A stretch of 64,000 bases of DNA from Mycobacteriaceae bacterium (GCA_019749805.1 JAIEPH010000023.1:27084-91083), one strand, 5' to 3'; positions 18,073-26,925 are shown, counted from the stretch's first letter. Notes: generated by a model not told the origin, from the letters alone. A program made the numbers and translations.

Positions 18073-19426
18073 CGAATGCGGCAGGTTGGCCCATGTATTC
18101 CAGCCATCTCCCCCAAAACCGCCGCTGGTTCTGCTCTGCGTACCCGCTCGGGAGAGCCTCTCCCGGCCCTGGCCAGTCGGTGAGCGGAGTCAAGTCCATG
18201 CCCATCTCGTAGTTCAGCAGGCCTGCACCGGCGAACGGACCCTGGACAGATTCGGTGATGGCCTTCCATGCCTCGGCGTCGTCCTGTTCGAAAACACCGC
18301 CCGGGCCGAAGTTGTTGACGTAGGACGCCTGGGACGCATCGCGCAGCCATTCCGGAGCGTCGCGTTCGACCAGGAACCAGGAGAGGATCTCCATCCGATC
18401 ATGAGAGAGCGGATGCCACACCCGGAACGTGATGAAGGGGGTTGGGGGCGACATATGGTCCGGCGCGATGGTCACGTTGATGAACGACAAATTCGGGAAC
18501 ACGGTGCCGTGAATAAAGGCCGAGCGTCGCATCATGTCCTTGTGTGCCGGCGACGGATAGGACGCCGCCATCTGGTCGACGACTTCGTCGGGGTATCCCT
18601 CGTACTCGGGAAAATCGGCGAGCGTGGGCGGAAAGCCGAGTACGCCGACGCCGTGGCCGTTCTGCAGCGAGATCTCCGCTGGTGCGCTCGCGAAGTTCGG
18701 GTCACCGGGCGCCATTCCCAGCTCGACCATGGAGCGGTGAGCAAAGAGGGTGTGGTAGGAGTCGCCGACAAAATTGTCGGCGGCTGTCTTCCAGTTCGCC
18801 GACATCACCCATCGATGCGGTGCCCCTATCACCTCCAAACCGCCCGCCGTCTTCTTCGCAATGAGGTCGAGGTAGAACGTCGTGTCGCCGAGGTAGTCGG
18901 TCAGACTGGGCGCTTTAGGATCGACGCTGCCGAAGATGAATCCGGCGTACGAGTCGACATGGGGGATGTGACGTAATCCCCACTGCGACTTGTCGAAGCC
19001 GCCGGGATAGGCCTCCCTCATCGCCGGCACACCGACGAGCTCGCCGGTGTTGCTGTACACCCAGCCGTGGTACGGGCACTGGAAATGCGCGGTGTTTCCC
19101 ATCTCCGCCCGGCACACGAGCGCACCACGGTGTCGACAAGAATTGGACAGCGCCTGGATCCGGCCGGAGCTGTCCCGGCAAACGATCACCGAATCGGCCC
19201 CGATGTGCCGCACGACGAAGTCGCCGGACTTGGTCAACTCCGACTCATGTCCGAGGAACACCCACGCTCGTCCGAAGATCCGCTCCATCTCGATCGTGTG
19301 CAGCGCAGGATCGCTGACGACGCGGGCCGGTAAGCGCCCGACCTTGAGCCCGTCCGCTACGTCGCGCAACGCGAGCCGCAGGTAGGGATCGGTCGCGTCA
19401 GCTGTTCCGGTTGTTTCGGTGGTCAT
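18059..19426 (-). CDS. PAH/naphthalene-class ring-hydroxylating dioxygenase large subunit
   Basis: 455 residues. The Rieske cluster ligands are C97-x-H99 (NSCRHRG) and C117-x-x-H120 (CPYHGW). Catalytic residues follow the naphthalene dioxygenase pattern: G-D-S-Y-H with D222 and H225, then H230, and a distal Asp in F-E-Q-D-D-A-E-A-W. The small subunit lies upstream (beta-then-alpha order), the order reported for NidB-NidA-type PAH dioxygenases of mycobacteria. The first six codons (MTTETT) are duplicated in the repeat at 24315. The product is expected to make a cis-dihydrodiol from a fused-ring aromatic; the exact substrate range is not readable. Confidence 0.92.
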   Translation of the reverse strand: MTTETTGTADATDPYLRLALRDVADGLKVGRLPARVVSDPALHTIEMERIFGRAWVFLGHESELTKSGDFVVRHIGADSVIVCRDSSGRIQALSNSCRHRGALVCRAEMGNTAHFQCPYHGWVYSNTGELVGVPAMREAYPGGFDKSQWGLRHIPHVDSYAGFIFGSVDPKAPSLTDYLGDTTFYLDLIAKKTAGGLEVIGAPHRWVMSANWKTAADNFVGDSYHTLFAHRSMVELGMAPGDPNFASAPAEISLQNGHGVGVLGFPPTLADFPEYEGYPDEVVDQMAASYPSPAHKDMMRRSAFIHGTVFPNLSFINVTIAPDHMSPPTPFITFRVWHPLSHDRMEILSWFLVERDAPEWLRDASQASYVNNFGPGGVFEQDDAEAWKAITESVQGPFAGAGLLNYEMGMDLTPLTDWPGPGEALPSGYAEQNQRRFWGRWLEYMGQPAAFGGRA

Positions 19427-19486
19427 ATGGTCGGGCCCTTTCTGGAATTGGCGATATCCACGAGGAGGTGGTGAGGGGAGCTGGCC

Positions 19487-19996
19487 CTACAGGAATACCG
19501 ACAGGTTGTCGATGGGCAACGTCGAGTGGTCGAGCAACACCTCGCGCCGAGCCAGCCGCAGCGAATCGTCGGTCCGGCGCAACACGTCGACGCGTTCGGC
19601 CGAGAGCAACTCCCAGCGGCCGCTATCTCCGCGGCTGCGAAAGAACAACAGGTTCGAGCGCACGGTCAACTCATCAGTCCCCGGTCCGGCAGTCGTGCGG
19701 ATGTTGGACACGAAGTGCCGGGTCCGCGACCGAGGTGACTCGGCCCACGAGAAGTCCGTCTCGCCGCGAAGAACCCGCATCTCCAAACCCGTGTAGTCGT
19801 CGTTCCAGTGCGCGATCGCGCCCACCCAACCCGCGGAGTCCTCCCTCGTGGTGCGCACCGGAACCACATACCGGATGTCGGGGTCGAGCAGACCCAACCA
19901 TTCCCGGAACTGCCCCCCATCGAGTAGCTCCGCCTCCCGGAACATGAACGCCTCGACAGCCTCACGGGTATCCCGATCGACCCCGACCGCATTCAT
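19487..19996 (-). CDS. PAH-class dioxygenase small subunit, copy 1
   Basis: 169 residues from the ATG at 19996 with GAGGAG nine bases upstream; a GTG at 20032 would add 12 residues but would sit only 7 bases from the palindrome at 20040. The NTF2-like beta-subunit fold is shown by F-M-F-R-E-A-E-L-L-D and L-L-D-P-D-I-R-Y-V-V-P-V, then S-R-T-R-H-F-V-S-N-I-R, with a C-terminal D-N-L-S-V-F-L. It pairs with the large subunit 60 bp downstream. The whole gene with flanks is duplicated at 24315-25043. Confidence 0.9.
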   Translation of the reverse strand: MNAVGVDRDTREAVEAFMFREAELLDGGQFREWLGLLDPDIRYVVPVRTTREDSAGWVGAIAHWNDDYTGLEMRVLRGETDFSWAESPRSRTRHFVSNIRTTAGPGTDELTVRSNLLFFRSRGDSGRWELLSAERVDVLRRTDDSLRLARREVLLDHSTLPIDNLSVFL

Positions 19997-20039
19997 CACA
20001 CCGAACTCCTCGATCAACCCGTCAACACTCACTCTCTAT

Positions 20040-20052
20040 TCTGCTGAACAGA
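20040..20052. promoter_or_regulatory. Candidate IclR-type operator upstream of small subunit copy 1
   Basis: TCTGCTGAACAGA is an exact TCTG-N5-CAGA palindrome, 43 bp upstream of the preferred start at 19996. It may control the long minus-strand run from here towards the mce locus. Confidence 0.55.
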
Positions 20053-20136
20053 TGCGTCCTCCGCTGTAGAGAATGCTAGATACGTCACACCGGCCCGTCA
20101 AGACGCCATGTCGGAATGAACCACGACCAAAACGGC

Positions 20137-20551
20137 TCCCACAGCAAGCCCCACGGCGCTCCCCGAACCAGCCCCACGGCACACGTCATTGACGGCCAGC
20201 GAACCTGCAGACGACAACCGGATGTATCGCCCGGTCGTCGCCTTGCCCGGCGGCTTGACAGCGGCGGCGGCCCTTGCAATGTGCGCACTGTCGGTGAGAG
20301 CGCTGCCGGCGTTTTCCTCGTCAACGCGCGGCAGCACACGCACGTCTATTGGCCGGTCCCTACGTTATGAGGGTCGAATCGCCGCGATTAGAGGGCTGGA
20401 ATGGATCATTAATGGCGGCAGCCTGCTAAAGCACGCGCCGCTCATGCCTCCGCACCTTCGGCGGAGTTATCCCTATGCATCGATACCGCCGCGTCGTCGT
20501 CGCGGATCTACGCCCGTGACGTTTATGTGTCGGTCAGGCTCCCGGCCGGAC
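20137..20551. other. Non-coding or degenerate stretch right of repeat copy 1
   Basis: The 415 bases hold overlapping short open frames on both strands, none with a recognisable family, a convincing ribosome site or a good neighbour relation. It is probably the scar of the rearrangement that created the repeat. Confidence 0.4.
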
Positions 20552-22012
20552 TCAGGACAGCGGAGGGCCTGGCGGCCCGATGCGACGGCTGATTGTTTGT
20601 AATTCGGTGTAGGAATCCAGGCTGGCTGGAGAGAATTCGCGTCCCAAGCCGCTTGCTTTCGCCCCACCGAAGGGTGCGCGGGGGTCGAGGGAGGTGAAGG
20701 TGTGGCTGTTGATGAAGACGGAGCCGGTGTCGAACCGACGGCCAAGCAGGAACGCCCGCTCTTCATCTGACGTCCAGATCGAGGCGGCAAGCCCGTATTG
20801 CGATTGATTCACGAGCCGGATCACGTCGTCCAGTTCGTCGTATTTCAGCACGGGCACTACCGGGCCGAACTGTTCCTCTTCGACGATTGCGAGGCGGGGA
20901 TCAGCCGCAGTGACCACGCTGGGCATCATGAAGTGGCCGTGGTCCCAGGCCGCCGAATCGAGCCGCTGCCCGAGGGTGGTGACGGTCGCGCCGCTCGAGC
21001 GCGCGTCGTCCACGATCTTCTCGACGAGGTTCTTCTGCTGAGCGTTGTTCAGCGGCCCCATGGTGACTCGGGGGTCGTCGCCGGGCCCGACGACGATTTC
21101 ATCCACGGCGGCTGAGAACGCTTCCACGAAGCGGTCGTGGATGCGGGTCGGCACGTAGATACGTTTGAGACCGAAGCACACCTGGCCGGTGGTCGCGAAC
21201 GCGCCTTTTACGATCTGCCGCATAGTCTCGGGCGAGAGGTCGACGTCGTCGAGGAGGATCGCAGGGTCGTTTCCGCCCAGCTCGAGCGTCACCCGCTTGA
21301 TGTCGCGCGCGGCCGCGGCCATAACTTTGCGCCCGGTATCGATGCCGCCGGTGAAACCAATCTTGCGAATTCTCGGGTGAGCGACGAGTGCTTCTCCGAC
21401 CGCGTCGCCTCCGGTGACCATGTTGAGCACGCCCGGAGGAAAGTGCTGTTGAAGGGCTCGGATGACTTCAGCGAGAACCAACGGGGAGTTTGCCGCCGGC
21501 TTTAACACGACTGTGTTGCCGGCGACGAGCGCGGGCGCCAGCTTCATGAATGCCAGGACCACCGGGAAGTTCCACGGCGTGATGGCGGCCACCGGCCCGA
21601 TTGGGCGGCGGCGGATGAGGGTCGTGCCCCCGGTGTCGCGAATCTGTTGGTCTGCCAGGATTTCAGCCGAAATGCCTGCGGTGTAGCCGCAAATGCCCGA
21701 CGCGAATTCGAGGTCGACGTGCGACTCTTCGAGGATCTTTCCGTTCTCCCGGCTCAGGATCGGCGCATATTCCTCGATCATGTCGTGGATCGTGCCTGCG
21801 GCGGCAAGTAGTGCTCCCTGGCGTTCTTCCAGGGGCCGCGACGACCATTCTGGGAACGCCATTGAGGCCGCTGCAACCGCTTCGTCGACCTGCCCGGGTG
21901 CGGCGTCTGGGACCGAACCGAGCAGTACTCGGATATCAGCCGGGCTGACGACGTCGATCGTCCGGTCGGATGTTTCCTCACGTCCGTTGATGATGAGGTT
22001 TGCGTTGATCAT
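20552..22012 (-). CDS. Aldehyde dehydrogenase
   Basis: 486 residues, normal for the family. N148 (T-P-W-N-F-P), the general base E244 (L-E-L-G-G) and the catalytic C279 (T-G-Q-V-C-F) are all present, with the cofactor loop F-T-G-G-I-D-T-G. It oxidises an aldehyde to an acid with NAD(P). It lies inside the repeat-flanked cassette, downstream of the flavoprotein-ferredoxin pair. PhdK-like conversion of an aromatic aldehyde such as 2-carboxybenzaldehyde is one possibility given the hydratase-aldolases nearby; this is an inference. Confidence 0.92.
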   Translation of the reverse strand: MINANLIINGREETSDRTIDVVSPADIRVLLGSVPDAAPGQVDEAVAAASMAFPEWSSRPLEERQGALLAAAGTIHDMIEEYAPILSRENGKILEESHVDLEFASGICGYTAGISAEILADQQIRDTGGTTLIRRRPIGPVAAITPWNFPVVLAFMKLAPALVAGNTVVLKPAANSPLVLAEVIRALQQHFPPGVLNMVTGGDAVGEALVAHPRIRKIGFTGGIDTGRKVMAAAARDIKRVTLELGGNDPAILLDDVDLSPETMRQIVKGAFATTGQVCFGLKRIYVPTRIHDRFVEAFSAAVDEIVVGPGDDPRVTMGPLNNAQQKNLVEKIVDDARSSGATVTTLGQRLDSAAWDHGHFMMPSVVTAADPRLAIVEEEQFGPVVPVLKYDELDDVIRLVNQSQYGLAASIWTSDEERAFLLGRRFDTGSVFINSHTFTSLDPRAPFGGAKASGLGREFSPASLDSYTELQTISRRIGPPGPPLS

Positions 22013-22208
22013 GCCGAAGTCCTAACTTTCCTGCGGGGAACGGTTGATTTGTGGGAGCCATGTCTGGGTCATCGGAGGATCGCCCGGCGACCGCCAGATA
22101 AGTGCCGAATCCGGCGCCGGCCGCATCGGGCGACCATCATCGCCTGACCCCGCAGCCTGGACCTTGCCGAAGCCGAACACGTCCCGGCTTGCGCTACTCC
22201 GAAGGACA

Positions 22209-22499
22209 TCAAGTTTTATTTTCGTCGGGCGGAGAGTCGCCGCTGCCGTCGAGGGGCTCTACGCCCGGGAGGAAGGGGTCCGGGATCACTAGTGCGTGGC
22301 TGACAACGATCGCGTCCACGTGGCAATCGATTGCGCACAACCGACAGGAATGACAGTCGTTGGGGTAGATGATCTTGGCTCGCCACTTGGTCGTGGCCCA
22401 CGGTTCGTCGCCCTCCACCAGCCGGATCACCCCGGTTGGGCAGCTGTCGATGCAGACGTTGCACCCGTCGCACGTTGTCTCGTCGATGCTTTCGATCAC
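22209..22499 (-). CDS. 2x[4Fe-4S] ferredoxin partner of the flavoprotein
   Basis: 96 residues from a GTG that overlaps the flavoprotein stop as GTGA; the ORF is open further upstream but that would lie inside the flavoprotein gene. Two clusters are visible: C-D-G-C-N-V-C-I-D-S-C-P-T-G and C-H-S-C-R-L-C-A-I-D-C. The first is a perfect CxxCxxCxxxCP; the second lacks the final Pro. Such subunits pass electrons to or from fumarate-reductase-like flavoproteins (compare AprBA). It is co-translated with the flavoprotein and is predicted to form one complex. Confidence 0.85.
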   Translation of the reverse strand: MIESIDETTCDGCNVCIDSCPTGVIRLVEGDEPWATTKWRAKIIYPNDCHSCRLCAIDCHVDAIVVSHALVIPDPFLPGVEPLDGSGDSPPDENKT

Positions 22500-24283
22500 T
22501 GAACCGCCGCCTCCTCGCGGTAGCCTTGCGGCACGGTATATGGACTTGGATGGCGGCCGGGCGGGGCCTGCACCGGCCACGACTGGATCGGCAGGTCGCG
22601 TTCGCTGAACTGCAGGTCGAACTCACCGCCGCTGCCCCGGCGCACGAGCAGCCACTTCAGCCACTCATCGTTGTCGGCGTAGGGGTAGTCGATACGAAAC
22701 AGCTCCCCGCGACTTTCGGTGCGCCGCTTCATCGCCTCACAGGTGATGATCGCCAACGTCAGGTATGCGCGCACCTCGTGCGCTTTCTTAAGTTCTTGAT
22801 AGTCCGGCGCGAAAACGTAACGCAGTACCCGATCCCGGATCCGGTACAGCTCAGCGAGCGCTGAATCAATCCGTGCCTCCGACTTGAACAATGCGAATGC
22901 CGGATTGGCCGTCGCCTCGCCGATGGCTTTCCACACATCAACCGGCCGGACCTGCCGCAGCCGACGCATCGGCGCGAAATACTCCGCGAAGCTCTCCTTA
23001 GCCTGGTTCTCCCAGACACTGCGCGCTACCGCGTGACCGCCGCGCGCCGCCGCCGCAGTGCCCGCCCGGTACCCCGCAACCGCGGAGAAGCTCGAGATCC
23101 CGCTGCCAGAAATTCCCGACATCAAATGCGGACACGCCGTGCCATACCCGGCCGCGTACAGGCCGGGCACTGTGGTGGCTCCGTCCAAGTCGATCGTGGG
23201 ACCGCTGGTGCTGCTCGTGCCGAGCACGATGAACGGGGTCACCTCCAGCAGGTCAGTGGAGGGATCGACCTCAAACTCGGTAAAGGCGCGCCGCACCGTC
23301 GGAGACACTTCATACAGCACCTCTAGATCCGCCTGTGGTACGTGACGCAAGTCGAGATAGCACGGCCCTCGGCCCTCCACCATCTCGGTCATGATCGCGC
23401 GCGCGATGGTGAACAGCCCGCCCTTATCCCCCCAGATCGGGTCATAGCGGTCCATGAAGTACTCGCCCGCCACGTTGCAGAACTTGCCACCGATCCCCTG
23501 AATCTTGGCTTGACCCGGTGTGAAGAATGAACGATTGAAGTAACTCCAGGCGGCGAACTGGCCGAACTCCATGCCGGCGAACTCGGCACCCACTCGCCAC
23601 GCCGCCACATGCCCCTCGCCGCTGCAATGGTCGGCGAACGCGTAATGCAGCTTGGGATACCAGGGGCCGGTGTTGAGGATGACGCTGCCCGCCGTAAAGA
23701 CATGACACTGGCCAGTGACAACGTTTACCCCCACCGCACCACACACCGCACCAGCGGTGGGCCGGCACCCGTCGGTGGTCAGCAGATCGATCACATCGAC
23801 TCGCTCGAACAGACGCACCCCCGCCGCCTTCATCCTCTCCTTGAGGATTTCCATACACACGCGACCATCCACACCCAGCGTGGTGCCAAGGTTATGGCCG
23901 CGGACCGTCACATACTTCAGCGACCCATCCTTATGGGTGGAATAGGGCACACCCCACCCGATCTGCTCGTTAACCCTGTCATAGGCCTCGGCTATGTACT
24001 GCTGCACCCAATCCTGATCGGCCAAATAATTGCTGCCCACTACGAACTCGCGCGCCCACTCCGTCATCTCCTCACCCTGCACCCGGTGATCAGGGGCGTA
24101 TTGGCTGTGGACATACGTCATCGGCCCTGCCCGAGACACCACCGCCTTCTCCACCAGAATCACCGACGACCCCAACTCGGCGGCCCGTAGTGCTGCCCGC
24201 ACTCCGCCAATTCCCCCACCCACCACCAAGACGTCGCATTCTTGGACCGACACATCCAGGTCACTGCCCATAACGTCAGTCAC
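22496..24283 (-). CDS. FAD-dependent oxidoreductase, fumarate reductase/AprA-like flavoprotein
   Basis: 595 residues. The dinucleotide fold D-V-L-V-V-G-G-G-I-G-G at residue ~17 and a C-terminal P-G-L-Y-A-A-G-Y-G-T-A-C-P with S-G-I-S-G-S-G-I mark the succinate dehydrogenase/fumarate reductase/APS-reductase flavoprotein family. The GTG start overlaps the stop of a 17-codon chimeric ORF as GTGA, and its own stop overlaps the ferredoxin start. Together with the ferredoxin it forms a soluble redox module; no membrane subunit is encoded. Reduction or dehydrogenation of an aromatic or enoyl-type intermediate is a guess. Confidence 0.85.
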   Translation of the reverse strand: MTDVMGSDLDVSVQECDVLVVGGGIGGVRAALRAAELGSSVILVEKAVVSRAGPMTYVHSQYAPDHRVQGEEMTEWAREFVVGSNYLADQDWVQQYIAEAYDRVNEQIGWGVPYSTHKDGSLKYVTVRGHNLGTTLGVDGRVCMEILKERMKAAGVRLFERVDVIDLLTTDGCRPTAGAVCGAVGVNVVTGQCHVFTAGSVILNTGPWYPKLHYAFADHCSGEGHVAAWRVGAEFAGMEFGQFAAWSYFNRSFFTPGQAKIQGIGGKFCNVAGEYFMDRYDPIWGDKGGLFTIARAIMTEMVEGRGPCYLDLRHVPQADLEVLYEVSPTVRRAFTEFEVDPSTDLLEVTPFIVLGTSSTSGPTIDLDGATTVPGLYAAGYGTACPHLMSGISGSGISSFSAVAGYRAGTAAAARGGHAVARSVWENQAKESFAEYFAPMRRLRQVRPVDVWKAIGEATANPAFALFKSEARIDSALAELYRIRDRVLRYVFAPDYQELKKAHEVRAYLTLAIITCEAMKRRTESRGELFRIDYPYADNDEWLKWLLVRRGSGGEFDLQFSERDLPIQSWPVQAPPGRHPSPYTVPQGYREEAAVQ

Positions 24284-24333
24284 GCCTTCACCAACATCTC
24301 GATCACGTCCGTCTCGGTTGTTTCGGTGGTCAT
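24280..24333 (-). pseudogene. Chimeric 17-codon ORF: large-subunit start fused to the tail of another gene
   Basis: The ATG at 24333 reads MTTETTETDVIEMLVKA and stops with a TGA that overlaps the flavoprotein GTG as GTGA. The first six codons are those of the dioxygenase large subunit copied in the 729-bp repeat; the rest is unrelated and, by its coupling to the flavoprotein, looks like the last codons of a lost upstream gene. It marks the left breakpoint of repeat copy 2. Confidence 0.6.
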
Positions 24334-24393
24334 ATGGTCGGGCCCTTTCTGGAATTGGCGATATCCACGAGGAGGTGGTGAGGGGAGCTGGCC

Positions 24394-24903
24394 CTACAGG
24401 AATACCGACAGGTTGTCGATGGGCAACGTCGAGTGGTCGAGCAACACCTCGCGCCGAGCCAGCCGCAGCGAATCGTCGGTCCGGCGCAACACGTCGACGC
24501 GTTCGGCCGAGAGCAACTCCCAGCGGCCGCTATCTCCGCGGCTGCGAAAGAACAACAGGTTCGAGCGCACGGTCAACTCATCAGTCCCCGGTCCGGCAGT
24601 CGTGCGGATGTTGGACACGAAGTGCCGGGTCCGCGACCGAGGTGACTCGGCCCACGAGAAGTCCGTCTCGCCGCGAAGAACCCGCATCTCCAAACCCGTG
24701 TAGTCGTCGTTCCAGTGCGCGATCGCGCCCACCCAACCCGCGGAGTCCTCCCTCGTGGTGCGCACCGGAACCACATACCGGATGTCGGGGTCGAGCAGAC
24801 CCAACCATTCCCGGAACTGCCCCCCATCGAGTAGCTCCGCCTCCCGGAACATGAACGCCTCGACAGCCTCACGGGTATCCCGATCGACCCCGACCGCATT
24901 CAT
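24394..24903 (-). CDS. PAH-class dioxygenase small subunit, copy 2 (orphan)
   Basis: Identical in sequence to the small subunit at 19487-19996, with the same start options (ATG 24903, GTG 24939) and the same upstream palindrome at 24947-24959. No large-subunit gene follows; only its first six codons remain. It could supply extra beta subunit to several oxygenases, or act chiefly as a promoter and leader donor for the flavoprotein cassette. Identity of the copies implies a recent duplication or gene conversion. Confidence 0.88.
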   Translation of the reverse strand: MNAVGVDRDTREAVEAFMFREAELLDGGQFREWLGLLDPDIRYVVPVRTTREDSAGWVGAIAHWNDDYTGLEMRVLRGETDFSWAESPRSRTRHFVSNIRTTAGPGTDELTVRSNLLFFRSRGDSGRWELLSAERVDVLRRTDDSLRLARREVLLDHSTLPIDNLSVFL

Positions 24904-24946
24904 CACACCGAACTCCTCGATCAACCCGTCAACACTCACTCTCTAT

Positions 24947-24959
24947 TCTGCTGAACAGA
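24947..24959. promoter_or_regulatory. Candidate IclR-type operator upstream of small subunit copy 2
   Basis: TCTGCTGAACAGA, the repeat copy of the site at 20040-20052; it would now drive the flavoprotein cassette. Confidence 0.5.
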
Positions 24960-25043
24960 TGCGTCCTCCGCTGTAGAGAATGCTAGATACGTCACACCGG
25001 CCCGTCAAGACGCCATGTCGGAATGAACCACGACCAAAACGGC

Positions 25044-25852
25044 GCGGAGCTAACGACGATGCTGCACAACCGATCTGGACGCGAGCTCACGTGGCGGCTC
25101 CAGCCGATGCGCGATACCCGGGCGCCTGACGCGTCACCTTATGTCGGCGAGATCACGCTAAATCCTGACGAATCAGGCATTTACGACGCGCTCGGCAGGC
25201 TGCGGCAGTTCAAGCAAGATCGAGACCGGGACGTGTTGATCTCGTTGACCGACTTGCCTTTGCGCCGGGGCCGCCAGCCGGTCACGGCGGAGGTTTTGGC
25301 GATGTCGTCGTGCTGCCGGTGCCCTGCTGGGAGCTTTCGGCCGCGGGGCTCGGGAACAGAAAGCGCTCGCGGCGGTCGCTGCCGCTACTGTCCGCGGCGA
25401 AGCCGACAAACACCCCGGTTGCGGGCGTTAGCCGGCTTCTCTCCCCGGATCGCCCGGGTCGGCAGGCGATGATGATTGTCGCACCTATGGGTTCGGACAT
25501 CTCCGAGTGATCGCCGGCGTGGTCCCTGGCAGACCGCCCGTGGCGCTTGTGACTTGTGACATGCTCGCTGCGGCCACGGCGGCGAAAACGCTTGTTACGC
25601 CGAACATCTGGGTGCTCGGCGACGCGTTGGGTCGGGTGCGACTTCCTATCCTGACGCTGCTCTCGATCACAATCCTGACTGGCTGACCCATCATCGTGCA
25701 CGGGCTCTGGAGAAGCCCACCAGGTCGGTGGCCGCGAGCAGGCGGCATTGTTCAACCTCGCCACCGTCGCAGTGCTCGGCTTGGCAGTCCTTCCCGAAGT
25801 TCAGCCGGTGCTGAGTGGGCTGGCGACGTTGGCTACAGACCTAGACGCCTAG
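25044..25852 (+). pseudogene. Decayed actinobacterial membrane-protein gene
   Basis: The plus strand carries pieces of one protein in different frames. First comes Y-V-G-E-I-T-L-N-P-D-E-S-G-I-Y-D-A-L-G and V-L-I-S-L-T-D-L-P-L (from ~25140). Then in another frame P-P-V-A-L-V-T-C-D-M-L and N-I-W-V-L-G-D-A (from ~25505), an in-frame TGA before P-I-I-V-H-G-L-W, and after a further shift R-E-Q-A-A-L-F-N-L-A-T-V-A-V-L-G-L-A-V-L. The order resembles a family of uncharacterised actinobacterial multi-span proteins; this is from pattern memory and is only moderately sure. At least two frameshifts and one stop make it non-functional. Its 5' end is replaced by the repeat. Confidence 0.5.
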
Positions 25853-26925
25853 GTGGCGGGCGTGGTCAGCAGGTCGCCCTGAAGGTTCTTTCCCGGCGTC
25901 GACGACGAGGCGGGGGTGCCGTTCGCCGCGGCAGGCGGCAGCCCAGCGGCTTCCCTTGACCGGTGGTAGCGCTCCGCAAGTCCTGCCCAGCGTTCACCGT
26001 AGCGGTGCGCGGAGTCGACGACGGTCTGCGGTATGTGAACGAAGGGCGGCCGAGCAGCCCCAGCACGCCCATAGCCCGCAGTGTCGATTGCGATCTTCCA
26101 CCAGGCGGACTGCATGGCTTGGAATTCCTCCATAGTCAAGCCCAGCGTTCGAAATGGCGCCTGCATCTGGTCGGCGATGGTCGCGGCCTCTGCCCAGTCG
26201 CCACGCTGGCATGCATCGCGCAGCGAAAGCGCGGGCCAGGGACCCATGCATACGTCGATGCTCCACGCTCCGGCAGCACCGAACATCATTGCGGGGTACA
26301 TCAATTGGTCCAAGACGAGGACCGACATCTTGTCCTTGACCGCTTTGATGGCGCCGATCACATTGAAGATGTCCATCGAGGTCTGCTTGAGCGCAACGAT
26401 ATTGCGAATCTGGGCCAGCTCCCTGAATGCACCGGGCGGCAATGTGATGCGGAACGCGTGCGGGTTCTGGTAGATCATGATCGCCAGCTCCGGAACGGCC
26501 TCGGCGAGGTCTTTGTAGTACTGGACCGCGTTCTCGGCAGTCTGCGGCAAATACATCGGCGGTCCGCTCATGATGCCGTCCGCCCCGAGGTCGGCGATGA
26601 CGCGGGCGCGTCGGATCGAGTCGCGCGTGTTGAGCGTGCTGGCACCAACGAACACCGGAACCCGGGCGTTTACCGTCTCCACGACCGCGGTGATGAGCGT
26701 GCGGTATTCGTCGTCGGAAAGGGTGTGCGACTCGCCGGCGCTGCCGGTCGTGACGATGCCGTCGACACCATCACGCACCAGTCGATCCACCAGAGACGCG
26801 AGCGCATCGGTGTCGATCGTGTCGACCGCGTTGACATCGGCGGCGTCCGGCGTCGAGCAGGCTGGCACGAATCCCCACAGCCCCTTCATGTCGCTGGGAA
26901 CGAGTTCGCTGCTACGTGTTGTCAT
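25849..26925 (-). CDS. Hydratase-aldolase, DapA/NAL family (PhdJ/NahE-like)
   Basis: 358 residues. The (beta/alpha)8 Schiff-base lyase family is shown by G-S-A-G-E at ~61-65, catalytic Tyr152 (I-M-I-Y-Q-N-P) and the lysine K180 (I-V-A-L-K-Q-T-S). Long hydratase-aldolases of this type (NahE, PhdJ, PhdG) split benzylidenepyruvates into an aromatic aldehyde plus pyruvate in naphthalene and phenanthrene pathways. A second member at 28434-29438 has the same layout with different specificity residues. Assignment as PhdJ-like rather than PhdG-like rests on gene neighbourhood. Confidence 0.86.
   Translation of the reverse strand: MTTRSSELVPSDMKGLWGFVPACSTPDAADVNAVDTIDTDALASLVDRLVRDGVDGIVTTGSAGESHTLSDDEYRTLITAVVETVNARVPVFVGASTLNTRDSIRRARVIADLGADGIMSGPPMYLPQTAENAVQYYKDLAEAVPELAIMIYQNPHAFRITLPPGAFRELAQIRNIVALKQTSMDIFNVIGAIKAVKDKMSVLVLDQLMYPAMMFGAAGAWSIDVCMGPWPALSLRDACQRGDWAEAATIADQMQAPFRTLGLTMEEFQAMQSAWWKIAIDTAGYGRAGAARPPFVHIPQTVVDSAHRYGERWAGLAERYHRSREAAGLPPAAANGTPASSSTPGKNLQGDLLTTPAT

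Larger units (their letters stand above)
19408..20136. repeat. 729-bp direct repeat, copy 1 (dioxygenase small subunit and flanks)
   Basis: The sequence from 19408 to 20136 reappears at 24315-25043 with a constant offset of 4907 and no difference seen; the small-subunit reading frame is identical throughout. It contains the first six codons and translation signal of the large subunit, the whole small-subunit gene and its upstream palindrome. Outside these limits the two copies differ at once. No IS ends or transposase flank it. Confidence 0.93.
24315..25043. repeat. 729-bp direct repeat, copy 2
   Basis: Same sequence as 19408-20136 in the same orientation. Recombination between the copies would release a 4907-bp circle carrying the aldehyde dehydrogenase, ferredoxin, flavoprotein and one small-subunit gene. 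Confidence 0.93.

Noticed and set aside
20766..20778. Another exact TCTG-N5-CAGA match
   Set aside because: It lies inside the aldehyde dehydrogenase coding sequence and about one chance hit is expected in a window of this size.
19408..25043. Composite transposon
   Set aside because: The flanking repeats carry a dioxygenase small subunit, not an IS; no transposase, terminal inverted repeats or target duplication was seen.
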